Positions 19,209 to 30,589 of a stretch of DNA of 64,000 nt are shown piece after piece. The stretch is taken from NCBI GenBank assembly GCA_009760855.2, contig WPIO01000017.1:1487501-1551500 (forward strand), given 5' to 3'. The translations under genes and the position numbers were made by a program. Every line of letters begins with the position of its first letter. Positions within the stretch are counted from its first letter, which is position 1. Source of the stretch: Cristatella mucedo. Taxonomy: Eukaryota; Bryozoa; Phylactolaemata; Cristatellidae. A model generated the notes under the pieces. That model was not told the origin of the DNA. It saw only the letters and a program-made list of their open reading frames with translations, and searched no databases.

Positions 19209-20750
19209 AAGGACGAACTTTGTCGCTGTAATTAGTACAGATCCGGTACTGAAGCTGGAGGATACAGCGTAACACGGAGTGACCATTTTAAGTATCTCAC
19301 CGTAGCAGAAATGTCGCTAGCCCACTACTCTGCTAAAAGAAGTAGATGTCTGCAGTTGTATCTGCGGCCGATGGTTCACCGAGTTCCCTCAGATTTTCGG
19401 CATGCAGAACAAAAGATGTGTTTTATCGAATTCTACGACCATTCTGTTAACCATACCTGGTGGCTAACTACCTTTCAGCACAAGGCTTCGAAGTAGCACG
19501 TCCTAAGAAAAAAGTCAAAAAAGAAGAAATGAAAAGGTAGTATGACTAATGTCTCTATTGCAAGCATTGCTAAATAGCGTCTCCAGTACGGCGCTCGCGG
19601 CTTTGTCTCGCCGTTCTATGTCAGACACTGGGCTTCGTACTTTGAGTTATGTGTTGAGCCTGCTGCCGCGCTAACTATCCAGATACAAGCAGAGCAGGAC
19701 ATTTTTCATTATGCACATAATCTTTCGCGTTTTGCAGTAGATACTATCATAGATTGTATCTACCAAATAGTCGGCATTTTCAGCTCGTAGCCAGGTGGTT
19801 CTGAATCTGGTTGGAAGCTCCGTTCAAACAGACCTTCGCCTTGAGAGAAAGCTGCAAAGTTGGACAGCTTTCTTTAAGAGTATTTAAGCCAATCAGGGAG
19901 GTAATGTGCGAGCGGCTTCGCATCTAAGGACTGAGTACGTTCCATCGCTACGTTATTGCCCAGTTATGTTGACAGCATTAAGCAGCGTGTCCACCAAAAG
20001 CCAGTGTATGCAGTACTGGACAAAGCTAAGGATGGACAAAGCTAAGGAGAGTTGCGGGAGTGCTGTTTTAGCGATTCCTGCCAGTGATGCCTGCTTGATG
20101 ACGCTCCTACAAGGCTAGTATCACTGGAAAGAAGCTTCTGGAATGTCCTAACAAGGCACTCTTTTCTCCCAAAATGAGTTTGTCACGCATTTTGAAGGTA
20201 TTTTAGCATTTGTGACAAGCGAAGCAAGCTAAAAGGAGAAAGCCTTAAATGAAGCTTTTAAAGCCTTAAGAAATTCCTCAATTATTGTAACTTTCTCAGC
20301 ATACTAGTTTAACGTCGAACTGGAGATCTTCCATTCTTCAGTGCAGGAGTCAAACCAGCGCGAGTGCCTCGTAAAGAGGAGTCTTAATCATTCTCCCAAT
20401 GCCGAAGGTAATTCTTGGACTTCATGAAACGTATTGGCACGCCTAACCCAAAAAATACCTGCGATACCTGTTCTAGTACCCTCATTGTCTTGGGTCCTGG
20501 CTCAACGGCAGAGTATTGAGTCAGCGGCGACTCAGGCTCTAGGCACTCCGAGATATTTCGTTGGGCTTCATGTGCGCGAGTGACGCTGCGTCATGGAAAG
20601 AATTCTTTGTTAAAAGTGACAGGTTTAGCATTTCTGAGGCTCAAGCTCTACTACGGTTAATCGCAGTACGGAGTATGTGTCTTCAAAGGCCAAAGTATGT
20701 GACATCAAACGTCAACCATGCTTACGAGGTTATAGTTGAAGATCGGTCGA
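19209..20750. other. Unassigned stretch, possibly the decayed body of a hAT element
   Basis: Only the 3' part (from about 20815) can be aligned to a hAT transposase. The sequence before it lacks stretches I can assign, though it has the AT-leaning look of old transposon DNA. Confidence 0.3.
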
Positions 20751-20814
20751 GAGCGCAGAATTCACTGCTGCCTCTCAACTTTCCAAGCTCTCAGATGCAG
20801 GTTTATGACTTTGT

Positions 20815-20938
20815 GGCAGCATTGATGTTGAGCGACTGATTTCTGTGTACAATGATCTGTTAGCCAAAAAAAGGCGCTAACACCGCAAAATATAAGTAAT
20901 TTGGTGCTTATGAGGTTCTATAGTTTAATTCTTAGTTG
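20815..20938 (+). pseudogene. hAT transposase C-terminal (dimerisation) remnant
   Basis: Plus-strand translation gives GSIDVERLISVYNDLLAKKR, then after a one-base shift LTPQNISNLVLMRFYSL. The layout, VER followed by FS/IS, then KR..LT..N and L..M, is the pattern of the hAT C-terminal dimerisation domain. One frameshift is needed. Confidence 0.65.
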
Positions 20939-20944
20939 ACGTTA

Positions 20945-21295
20945 ATGTGCTTTCTTTATTCTGCGATTATATGCCGGTTAACATGTTTTTTCTTTTGAAT
21001 TAAATTGTTCTAGGCATTATAATGCATATATTACAATTAAGATCTCTCACGAATTTTATTATTAATAACTGAGTTCCAGAATTTAAAAATCAATGATTTT
21101 TCGGCATATTGTGTAATGCTTTTCACATAATGTGGCCTTTTTTAATAGATTTTGGTGTTTTTCTGAAGATTCCGCCTTGCCCTCATCATAATAATGGCAG
21201 CCACATGGCAGTGGTAAATCGAGCCTGTTGAGGGATAGTCCTCATAATTTTCGCTGAAATTATTTACTTAATAAAAAGTTGCATTGTCCGTCTCA
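20945..21295. other. Unassigned AT-rich stretch
   Basis: AT-rich, no recognised feature. It may be the 3' flank of the hAT remnant. Confidence 0.4.
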
Positions 21296-22310
21296 GCCTA
21301 TGATAATAATAATACTAATAATAGTACATTTGATAAAGTGCCCTCATAGAACTCAATCTCTTTCTAGGTGCTTTACAGTTATATAAAAATATATAATTCA
21401 TTTATATAGTGCCCCAAAATAAATAAAATGAGTACAATTCATTTATATAGCGCCCCAAGAGAACTTAATCTCTATTCAGGCGCTTCACATATGCCTCGGG
21501 GCTCGAGCCCACGACCTCAGTCAGACCTTGGTCGGGGCGAGCACCTTAACCGCTAGACCAAACCAGCTCGGCGACAGTTGCTACAAAGGAAGCCCGATAA
21601 AATGCTTAGTGATAGCACGCTCAATGAGCAACAAGAATCACGCCGTTAGGGGTGACATGTAAAGGGTCAGCATGCAAGCATGGTTAGTGGCAGCACGCAC
21701 AGTGTCATTACGCGTAAGCACATAAAGAACGAATCGCAGGGATCCACTAAATGCTTAGAGGAATAGGTACGTTTTTAGTTTCTTTTTTAATGTGATTAAG
21801 TCAGGGGATGTCGTGACGCAGGCTGAAGTGAGTTCCAGGCTTTGGGAGCATACGTACTAAGGGCACAGTCTTTAGAAGATTTGAAGTTTCTACTAGGTAT
21901 GGGTAAACAATTAGATTCCAAAAACGGGTGGTACAATGCTTAGCCTGGTGGGGGAGTAGATCTGATAGGTAGGCTGGAGCCAGAGCATGAAGGGACCTAA
22001 AAGTGAGCGACAAACGTTGAAGTCGATGCGTTGCTTGACTGGTAGCCAGTGCAGGTCGGCGAGAAGTGGTGAGATGTGACAACTGTGACGCTTGCGACAG
22101 ACAAGCTTAGCTGCAGAGTTTGGCACCAGCTATAACCGCCTGATTGCTCAGGCTGGTAAACCAGCAAGCAGTGAGTTACAGAAGTCAAGACAGGATTCAC
22201 AAATGCATGGACCAATTTAGATGTGGTATCCCTGTCTAAAAAAGCCCGAACTTTAGCAACGTTATGTAGCTGAAAGTAGACAGACTTGACTGCCTAATCG
22301 TCGATAGCCT
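21296..22310 (-). pseudogene. LINE 3' fragment interrupted by a SINE B
   Basis: Read on minus: post-RT coding region (HAFVN, NSAAKLVCRKRHSCHISPLL, TDLHWLPVKQRID-like blocks, SDLLPHQAKH), 3' UTR and tail to (ATT)n at about 21300. A SINE B with a 6-bp ACAGTT duplication splits the tail at 21381-21573. Frame is broken by several indels. Confidence 0.88.
21381..21573 (-). mobile_element. SINE family B copy (B3) with duplicated 3' end, inside a LINE
   Basis: Head (minus): GAGCTGGTTTGGTCTAGCGG TTAAGG (A box), then GGGCTCGAGCCCC (B box) and tail TTCTCTTGGGGCGCTATATA. A second partial tail (TGGGGCACTATATAAATG) follows at 21383-21420. ACAGTT flanks the insert at 21375-21380 and 21574-21579, a plausible target-site duplication. 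This head is the cleanest of the B copies. Confidence 0.9.
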
Positions 22311-23429
22311 TGGTCATCTGTTAGGACTGAAGGCATTGCAATTGTGGCCACCTTTTTTTCCTATAATATGTACCATCCGGGACTCTCTGGGTCGCGTATG
22401 GCAGGTTTACTATCTCTAAGTATCGATACGGCTTTGTCACATGGCGATATTCGACTCACGTCTGTCTTAACGACAGCTTATAGACGCAGTCAAACATCTC
22501 TGGAAGCATGCCATCGTTATATGATTTCTATGCTTATGGATTGGTTATATTTACAGGGAGATATACACGTGACCTACTATATTCTGTGGGAGCTGTGTGA
22601 CTGGCATAACACATCCTGGAGCTATTTTCAACATGGGATTATTATGAAATTGTGTTACGGCGGTATGAAAATGAAACTACCAGAAGTTACTGTAATTTGT
22701 ATAGAATTTGCACCAGTTGCCTTTGCGTCTTCCGCTTAAGTTAGCACCAGCCACGTTGGTAAAGCTAAGCTATGGCCGAGTATGGTATGGCCGAGCTTTA
22801 AAAAACCCAGTAATTTTAATAGCAAAATAATTTAGATCAATCCACATGAACATCGTTCAGGGTCCGAAGGCGGTGAATTAAACATCACAAGATATTCGTT
22901 TAAAGTTTCTTAATCCTACATTGAGGAGTTACGGCGAAATACGGTAAGCTCAGATGGTACCAAGCACAGCTTTCTAAAAAAGGCAATATATTGATTCGGT
23001 TTAATGTTGCATATTCGCATGACGTGCCTGTTCTGCTTGCTACGAGCCTCGAATGTTCAATCATTCATGACCTCAGTAGTTAATCAGTCATGACCTGAGG
23101 CTTCTAACATCCTTCTTTTAGAGTAAGCCGGGGGAGGGGTAGTCTGGATCTGGCTGCCTGGCAGAGCGTGAAAAGATTATGTGAAAGTCTCTCGAATTGA
23201 AAGTTCTTATGAACATAAACAACTAACCGTCACGCGAGGCGTTTTTTTTAGTTCATAGACATCTGCCGTTTCGCAGAGACCACTGGTTGGGTACTAGTGG
23301 GTACTGGAGGAGGGTACACTGTCACTTGCGTACCGCTTTTTTCAGTTCCAGCAGGCGTCGAAGCCATCTACGAGCTTCGCATGAGTAGCAGCAAGCTATT
23401 CCGCGTTTAACCACTGACACTGGGTGACA
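22311..23429. other. Unassigned stretch with an anonymous 131-codon frame
   Basis: The plus-strand frame 22344-22739 (starting MATFFSYNMYHPGLSG) is open for 131 codons in AT-leaning DNA, but I recognise no domain and see no splice or promoter support. The remainder shows nothing. Confidence 0.3.
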
Positions 23430-23740
23430 AAAAATATCGGATGGAGAATTGGTAGACGTTGAAACCCAATCTAGGATTTCACTTGTATGCCGATGACAAT
23501 CGGCTGTACGACCCCTCCCTGGCTTCTAGCACCTTCTAGACTCTCTTTACTCCGTTGCACGATATTGTATTGCTGGCATTCTGCACTTGGATAGGAGCCC
23601 ACTTTCTCAAATAGAATGACGACGAAACTAACTTACCAGCCATGGGCAAGCCTCGCGCTAAGAGAAATTGAAAAGGTCACCCTTCGAAATGCGTTACTGG
23701 CCAGCACATCTCCACTGGCCTGCTGTAATCTGAGTGTACA

Positions 23741-23890
23741 TAATATATAAAAATATAATTCATTTGTATAGCGCACTAATAGAACTTAATCTCTATTCAG
23801 GCGCTTCACATGTGCCACGGAGCTCGAGCCTACGACCTCGACCAGACCTCGGTTGGAGCGAGCGCCCTAACCACTGGGCTAAACCAGCGC
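23741..23890 (-). mobile_element. SINE family B copy (B4)
   Basis: Minus-strand head TTTAGCCCAGTGGTTAGGGC, then GTCGTAGGCTCGAGC and tail GAAGCGCCTGAATAGAGATT ending in ATTATATTTTTATATATT. Inserted in an old LINE copy. Confidence 0.88.
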
Positions 23891-24007
23891 CCGAAGTGAC
23901 CTATCGCAAAGATGATCACATCAATTACGTGTGTCTAGACTGCCCAATTTCAGCTTCGTGCCATTCATAAAAATTAGAGCCTGCCAGATAAGCATACCAC
24001 AGTCACA

Positions 24008-24292
24008 CTAACGCAATTTTTTATCACAGCATTTAGTTGATCCCCGTGCTTCGATCTGTATGTGCTTATGCGTTCTGGCACTGTGCATGCTGTCACTAAC
24101 TACACTTGCATGCTGACCCTGTGCATGCCACCCCTAACCACGTTATTCTTGTTGTTTATTGAGCATGCTACCACTAACGATTTGATCGCTGTTCCTTTGC
24201 AGCAAATGTAAAGCGCCTAGAGAGAGATTTAGTTCTCTGAGGGCACTTTATCAAGTGCTATTATTATTCTTGTTATTATTATTATTATTAGT
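24008..24292 (+). mobile_element. LINE 3' UTR and tail, 5'-truncated, inserted in an older LINE
   Basis: Starts near TTTATCACAGCATTTAG at the end of the ORF, contains the GCATGCTGACCCTGTGCATG UTR block and ends with the hairpin tail plus (ATT)n. LINE coding sequence from an older copy resumes right after it. Confidence 0.88.
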
Positions 24293-24668
24293 TCATGTAT
24301 TCATAAAATTCCGTCTAAAATTCTGTAACTCGCTACTCGCAGGTCTCTCTGCCCGTGCAATGAGACGTCTACTGTCGGTGCAAAACTCTACAGCTTGGCT
24401 TGTCTGTGGTAAACGTCACAAGTGCCACATTCCACCACTTCTCACCGACTACCATTGGCTCTTCGTCAAGGAGCACGTCAACTTCAAGGTGGCGTCACTC
24501 ACTTTTAAGCTGGTGCACCTACCTGCCTTGCACCGGCGTAGTCATATCTCGCTCGTCGATGGCAGACTTGGCAGCTGTGAAGTTCACCGACGGTTGCAGC
24601 CAGAAAAAAGCCAGAGGTCGAACCTCCAAAGTGTTAGCATGAAAACTACCTAGTCTTCGTAGTCTTGG

Positions 24669-24841
24669 TGAGTCGTGATGGCACACTAGGTAAGGTGGTT
24701 GCTTTCACGACCTCGGGACCGAGGTCGTGGGTTCGATTCCTGCGGTGGGCGATCCTTTATCGCCACTGCAAACTGTGGTGATAGCCGTAAAGGCTCTTCT
24801 GTCGCTATAGAAAAAGAGGCTGTTTAATCAGCTAGGATTTA
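24669..24841 (+). mobile_element. SINE family A copy (A4), full length
   Basis: The most complete A copy: tRNA-like head TGAGTCGTGATGGCACACTA, A box ending CTAGGTAAGG, a CCTCGGGACCGAGG stem, B box GGGTTCGATTCC, body GGTGATAGCCGTAAAGGCTC and 3' end AGGCTGTTTAATCAGCTAGG. About 172 bp. Its 3' end differs from the LINE tail. Confidence 0.92.
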
Positions 24842-25214
24842 GTCTGCCAGAGCTCTACGGCAGCTGCCCCAGCAACTCTCTACGCATTCTCGAATTAAGG
24901 AATTGCATTTGTTTGCTGGCACCAAGCCTGTTTAAAGAAAGCGATTTCAGGACAGTAAGAGGTCACACAATCGACCTTGATACGCCTGGATGAACATCGG
25001 CCAAGATCATGGCCACGAATTTCCGAAGGAGCCCTATGTAGACCATTAACCTAGTTGACCTTGACCTTTTCCGAGCCAGCTTGGCCGGCCTGATGTTGTC
25101 GCTCGTAGAGTGTAACGAATGGGGCTCGCTGTTCAGTGCGTACTTGATTGCTACTGCTGCTCCGGCTTCATTCTCCCGCTCCGGCCTAACTGTCGGAAAT
25201 GCCTCCAAATCGGC
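24842..25214. other. Unassigned stretch
   Basis: No recognised feature between a SINE A and a LINE remnant. Confidence 0.4.
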
Positions 25215-25545
25215 TTTTCATCGTATCGGCAGCTGTACCGATTCAAATGGCTTAGCAGTTCGCCTCGTAGCAACCTCGAATCCTTCGATGACTGCCCTAC
25301 GCTCCCAGAGCCTCGAGCTCACTCGCGACTGACATCGAAAAATGATTGACCTTTGAAAGAAACTAAAAACCCAGCCAAGTTCCTCTCAGCATTTGCTCCA
25401 TACGGGCGAATTTCCTTCCTGCGCTTACGCGAGCCAAGATTGCATTTTATCTCTAAACAATTGAGTTGCTACCTTTCCAGCATAAGTAGTGCCTAGAAAA
25501 AGATATAGCTCTCTTAGAGCGCTATACGAATGATCTTTTAATGCA
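25215..25545 (+). pseudogene. LINE 3' fragment, strongly diverged
   Basis: Contains CCTCGTAGCAACCTCGAATC and a later AAGAAACTAAAAACCCAGCC, matching RTNLKSFGDRAF and FKKKLK regions, then AGTGCCTAGAAAAAGATATA and TCTCTTAGAGCGCTATAC of the tail. Confidence 0.7.
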
Positions 25546-27500
25546 GTATTTCTATTATCGTCTTGCATTCGTGGTAGAATGCACATACGCACGAAGCGGA
25601 TTGGTGCCCGCCGCCTCGCTGACGTCGCACTCCAGGAGTGTGCGTACACCGAGCCGTGCGTGCAGGAACCTTAATTAATGCAGAGGGCGCTCAGTCGACC
25701 GCTCGGTTGCTTTGAACCGCAGACAGGAAGTTGTGAGCTGTCCCATGGACTGAAAAGCCTCGGGAACCGGTGAGTAGCCGAAACCGCCAGTTCGCTGGAC
25801 CACCCGAGCTAGCTAGCGCCGGACGGACCGAACGACATCGGAGCCGCCCGGACGGTCAAGGACAGCGAGCGAGTGGCCCACCATTCGTTGGACAGAAGAC
25901 AGGTAGGTAGGTGGACCTTCGTACCTATCGTCGATTGGCCGCCTGCCAAGCTCGCCTCGTGTGGGTATGGAAATTGGGAAAAACAGGGGCCGCTTGTAGG
26001 GCGGTCGCGACCGCATTCTTGTCTCGCCCTTGAGCTGTCAATGAAAACGGAGGCGCCGTTTACTCTCAAGACTGCACCGTCGGTGCGTGCCGATCGGTTT
26101 CCGTCACTCGGTAAAGGTGCTCGTCAGCTGCTGACAGCCAGCGCTACAACGAGGAGCAGCCCTAGAGCAGTCCTAATTAAGGCTCGCTAGTTGGTAATAG
26201 CGGTTCGGATAGGTTACTGTAGCTACTGCCGCCCGTTGCTGTGCATTTTGAGTTATCCTTTTCAATATGTACGGTTGAGATGGGTATCAACATAAATCAA
26301 GATGCGAATTCGGGTCAAGTGCCGCGACGTAAAAATGTACTAGTAGCTCCAGAGGGTTTAACGACCCACCGCTCCTATTTAGAGTCTCACGAGACCCTCG
26401 CCCAACCGTCTCCACAAGTGAACTCTCGTGCCATGCGAGTGCACGCTCGCACACACGATCTACAAGTACACAGTCGGCACGAGCTACTGTGTATAGAAGC
26501 TCGAGTGTGGTCACGTGGTACAGACAAATGATATAAGCGCACCCACGTTATGTTCAGGCTAAAACCTGCACGCATATAACGTACTACATATATTACCTAC
26601 AGTTCTGCGTTTAACGCATAGCCAACACCCACGCGAACGCACGAACACACAAAAATATACCGATGCACACTAGTGCCTCGTGCGTGGGTGGACACCTGTT
26701 CCCCGGCTGCTACGAGATCACTGCCTCTAGCCACAGGCCCGAAGGAGTGCCCACTAACCAACTCCTCGAGGTTGGTGACTCCCAGTTTTGTATGAGAGGA
26801 CTTATAAACACTTTTTAGATCATAATCCGTTGAAGTCTCCAGCAGTTACGAGGTAATATGCATCAATAAGTCACAGGATGCATAGTACTTAGTGTTTTAC
26901 TCCACGAATGTACCATTTGGCATGTAGTTATGCTACATGACATGCTTTGAATTTAAACTTAGTATACAGGGGAGCATGTAAACTAGCTGTGCACTGGTTA
27001 AAACGACGTCTGAACCTTACGGATGTCAGGTTTCTTAGAGGAGTTTACGACTCAAGAATTGAATATCCGTAAAGGAATCATCTTTAGGTCAAGACTCCAA
27101 ATAGCAGTACGGGCATCACAACCGAGGTATCTGAACATAGCAACTCGCTGGCCGCATCTTAGTATTGTGTTACAAACGCGTGTACCGTCAACGAAACTAA
27201 AGTCCTTCCAACGAAATACCGTACATCTCACGTAACAGTGCTAGACCTCACAGACGCATGACCGGATACGGAGTTAGCACGGCTAGCGAGTCGCAGAAGC
27301 AACTTGAATGCATGCAGATTTGCAAAAAATTGAAAGGCGTGGGAGCGATTAATATCGACCGCGTATTCAACGATACGACCGCGTGCTTTTTGGCAGTGAA
27401 TTCCTCAGCACGAGAGCAAGCAAATCTCTTGATAGAGGAACCGACAAAGGATCACACATACGTCCATATCTAAGACATAGACTACGTTATAATAAAAAAA
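25546..27500. other. Unassigned stretch, moderately CpG-rich at its start
   Basis: Bases 25590-26170 have raised CpG content and a donor-like CGGTGAGTAG at about 25770. Open frames there look compositional. 26200-27500 shows no repeat or domain I recognise. Confidence 0.35.
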
Positions 27501-27673
27501 TACTAGTTGATTTAACAGCCTGTTTTTATAGCAATAGAAGAGCCTTTACGGCTATCACCATCGCTTGCACTGGCGACAAAGGATCACCCACCATAGGTAG
27601 GATTCGAACCCACGACCTTGGGACCGAGGTCATGAAAAGCAACCGCCTTACCTAGTGTGCCATCACGGCTCAC
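27501..27673 (-). mobile_element. SINE family A copy (A5), full length
   Basis: On the minus strand: GTGAGCCGTGATGGCACACT, CTAGGTAAGGCGGTTGC, the GACCTCGGTCCCAAGGTCG stem and GGGTTCGAATCCTACC (B box), ending AACAGGCTGTTAAATCAAC. Confidence 0.9.
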
Positions 27674-28239
27674 TTAATGATAATCAGGTTACTTATAATC
27701 ATAATTCAAAAGCTACTAGGAACCTCTAGTGATGGCCATAATCCAGCTGACTGGCGGGCAAGCGTTATACCACTTTACATTTAGATAAGCTATAAATTCG
27801 AGTCAACCTACTAGGGAGAGGAGGAAGAGCAAACCTGGTCAACTCGGTCAAAAATGTGTAGGTGGAAAGTGGCAAGACTGGCTTAATTCAGCAATTCTGC
27901 GTTAAGAAACAATTGTCTCGGTGCCGTTGCTGCTAAGCAAATTCTGGAAATGGCCTCTCATTGCTGAAGCATTTCTTCTCAGTGGATATTTCTTCGAAAA
28001 GCCACAGTGCTTCCGGAGGCTATTGGCCCCCTACCCCTACAATCTGCAGTCATGGTGGATGTAGAGCAGAACATCCAGTGGCATAATGAGACCTTTCGGC
28101 TACCGGGGACAAAGGTGCAAATGGCGCCTGCAAAATAGCTCCACCGAAAAAGACATGTAAAAAACACGTTAGCAGGCATATCAAGTCGAGAAAGTTTTAG
28201 TAACTGTAATAAAGGTACAAGGGAGCTGTCACAGCTATA
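27674..28239. other. Unassigned stretch next to a hAT remnant
   Basis: No recognised repeat or domain. It could contain the 3' part of the hAT element. Confidence 0.35.
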
Positions 28240-29230
28240 ACTTAGATGCATTTTTTCTGGCCTTGAAAGTGGCAAACTGGTCTATTACAGCTTGAAAGTC
28301 AATATTTTCCAGTGTTTCTTCATGATTAACAATGCCAAATCAGTGAGTCGATGTTACTCCATTGATGCTCTCAGATAAGACAGGATTATCTTCAGCTTGC
28401 TAAAGGAACGTTTACAACTGGCAACTGATATATCTATGTGAGAAGAACTTGCAATGCAATCCTCAAATTAGGCAACACATTTTCTCGATATTGACAATAA
28501 AAGACATGAGTTCCAGTCTGGTCTTTTGCGCCGAGTCGTGACGTATGGCAAGAAGCACTTTACAGTCACATATTTTGTTGTACAGCTCTCTTCCATCGAG
28601 GTCAGAACAATAGAAGCCTCCAAGATCTAGACATTGCTGGCGGAGTTTGGTCTGGTCAAGTGTCTTCAAAAGCTGCACAACTTCCAATAAGAAACCAAAT
28701 TCTACATCTTGATCTATGAGCCGGGAAAACCTAAATGTAATTTATTATCAGAGATAGTCTATTTTATTCTTCATTATTCTTGAAACCTCCTCTGCTGTGA
28801 GACCAACATCTTGAGAGAGTCCTCCAGGCATCTGTGTCTTTCGGCGGATTCTTCGTTCAACTGCAACTCCCCACAATTCACATCTTCTTTTGTCATCTAG
28901 TAGTGATTCTTGGCACGGATCTTCTCGAAGTCTTGAAAACTAAATCTCAATAGAATGAAGGTCACAAGAGGTGCCGTTGAAGTTCATCATTGGATCATGC
29001 AGTCTTTTCTGAACGCAGTCAATCTTCCTTAAGATGCTGTATCAAAATGGCAACAGAGCCAAAAAGTTAAAGTTCAAAATACAATGTAGGAGACTAACAG
29101 CTTCACTTCTTGTTTCAAGCGTCCCACTTGTCTCCTCAGACAATTGCTATAAAAGACCTACAATACTGTTCAGTCTATCATTGATAACTTTCACGGCCTC
29201 CTTTCTAGCTCTCCACCTTGTTAGAGTCGC
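28240..29230 (-). pseudogene. Decayed hAT transposase of ZMYM1-like type
   Basis: Minus-strand pieces in order: LTRWRARKEAVKVINDRL (29.2 kb); ETRSEAVSLLHC; LRKIDCVQKRLHDPMM; ESLLDDKRRCELWG; then DVEFGFLLEVVQLLKTL, LGGFYCSDLDGRELYNKIC and LELMSFIVN (28.5-28.7 kb); and finally ISVASCKRSFSKLKIILSYL (28.4 kb) with LTDLALLIMKK. The last block is the hAT C-terminal dimerisation domain; TRW and the ETR.EA..L block are typical of the ZMYM1-like group of hAT-derived proteins. Several in-frame stops and at least one frameshift show it is dead. N-terminal zinc finger not found. Confidence 0.85.
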
Positions 29231-30589
29231 GTTTGACAGTGATGGCTACGACTTTCTTCAGTTCTTCTCACCTCAGAGTTGATCTTGAAAAGAATAAGTA
29301 GTGCTCCAAAATATAGTGTTCCATAGTGTTATATAGTGTGTTATAGTGCTACAGTGTTCCAAAAAAAGGTAATGACAATTGAATCTCGTTTTGCAGCACG
29401 GACTCATCGCAGGTATTCTCACATGAAATTTGTTTTTAAATATGTACAATCCATTTTGCTTTTTGGCACCCCCTTGATCTTGGTACCCGGTGACATCTGT
29501 CACCACCGTCCCCTAGCTTCGCTACTGAGAACACCCGTCCAGGCTTTGCCGACCCTCGATCCTAAGGCTTAAACTATAAACTAACGATAAACTTGTTTGA
29601 CTGGCTGGGGAACTTGGGCACCCTGGATTGACCGAAACCTCGTTGGGGTCATGGCGTTACTCTGGGCAGGGGCGCTCTGCTCTTTGTTTTTCCTCGTCGG
29701 CTTCCACATGGCAGACGCACGTCCGTTTCAGCTGCTGCTTACAGCTGACAATTGTATCGCTTCCAGCTTCGCACTGCGTGCACTCACATGATGCACTCGT
29801 GCATGCACACACGCGAACAGGCGCATTTAAGTGCTGCAAAGGTTTCTTGCATCGTGTAACTGAGTTTTTGCAGGAGTCTACCGCCGATCGTAGCAGGTTA
29901 CCTACGATTCTTACCACCGGGTTCTCGTAACGCATGCAACGCTGCCCGTCGGCGTGCGTCGTTTCAAGCAACTGCACTGCTTAGCAGTCGAGTTCCTATC
30001 CAGCAGCAGAACAGCCATCCGCCGTTGTTTTCTAGGATGAGTTCGTCTGCACTTGTGTCCCCTATGCAAATAAACGCAGGCTGACGATTTCGGTCACAGC
30101 TAGTGAGTTCCTACTGGCGCTTAGTTTTCGAAGCCAGGAAATAACGGAAATGCAAAACAATGAGGCGAGGCGATACCACTTCAGAGAGTTGCTCGTTTGC
30201 CACGGTCCACTCAACCGGAACCGCTCCTGAACGACGACGGCACCGTTACGGCATTTCAAGTCCACTCCGGATCGCACGAAAAATGTGGTAACTCTGCCGC
30301 CCTATTCATAGGGAAGACTGATCGAGGTCTTGAGGCTACGATACAGGAAACGGCTTTATAGTGCGGCTTGGATATGCCATTCCGAAATTCCCCTGAAAGT
30401 CGTGTCGCGTGCACAAAGAAGTTTGCTGTAACGGAATTTTATTTGGTTTAGTTAATCTAAGCATTGCTAGAAGATGCGAGATCTCAAAAAGGCAGAGCGA
30501 CGCTTGAAGACATAGAATGTGTGTTATTTCGGTGAGTCTTTGAAGTAGGGATTGCTATAGGGATCTATTATTGGATTCCTTCGTTTCAC
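29231..30589. other. Unassigned stretch with a small Cys-rich minus-strand frame
   Basis: Short TAGTGTT-type imperfect repeats at 29296-29350. The minus-strand frame 29977-29657 (106 codons) has a cluster of cysteines (VCACTSASCECTQCEAG), and the overlapping plus strand has a hydrophobic N-terminus-like peptide (MALLWAGALCSLFFLVG at about 29651). At most one of these can be meaningful and neither has independent support. Confidence 0.3.

Larger units (their letters stand above)
23430..24560 (+). pseudogene. Old LINE ORF fragment split by a SINE B and by a younger LINE tail
   Basis: Successive plus-strand pieces follow the LINE protein order. They run: FHLYADDNRLYD (RT palm, 23.48 kb); a degenerate region; a SINE B at 23741-23890; DDHINYVCLDCPIS-like sequence; a LINE tail at 24008-24292; then RLKFCNSLLAGLSARAMRRL and VQNSTAWLVCGKRHKCH to about 24560. 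Removing both inserts restores the gene order. Confidence 0.82.

Noticed and set aside
21381-21573. tRNA gene call in SINE B head
   Set aside because: A and B boxes are present but the unit is repeated five times with a LINE-like 3' tail and an AT-rich end.
22344-22739. 131-codon frame as a host gene
   Set aside because: No domain, promoter, splice site or conservation evidence visible; kept only as a note on the unassigned stretch.
24669-24841. tRNA gene call from A and B boxes
   Set aside because: The cloverleaf stems do not pair well and the same sequence recurs with a SINE body; it is a SINE head.
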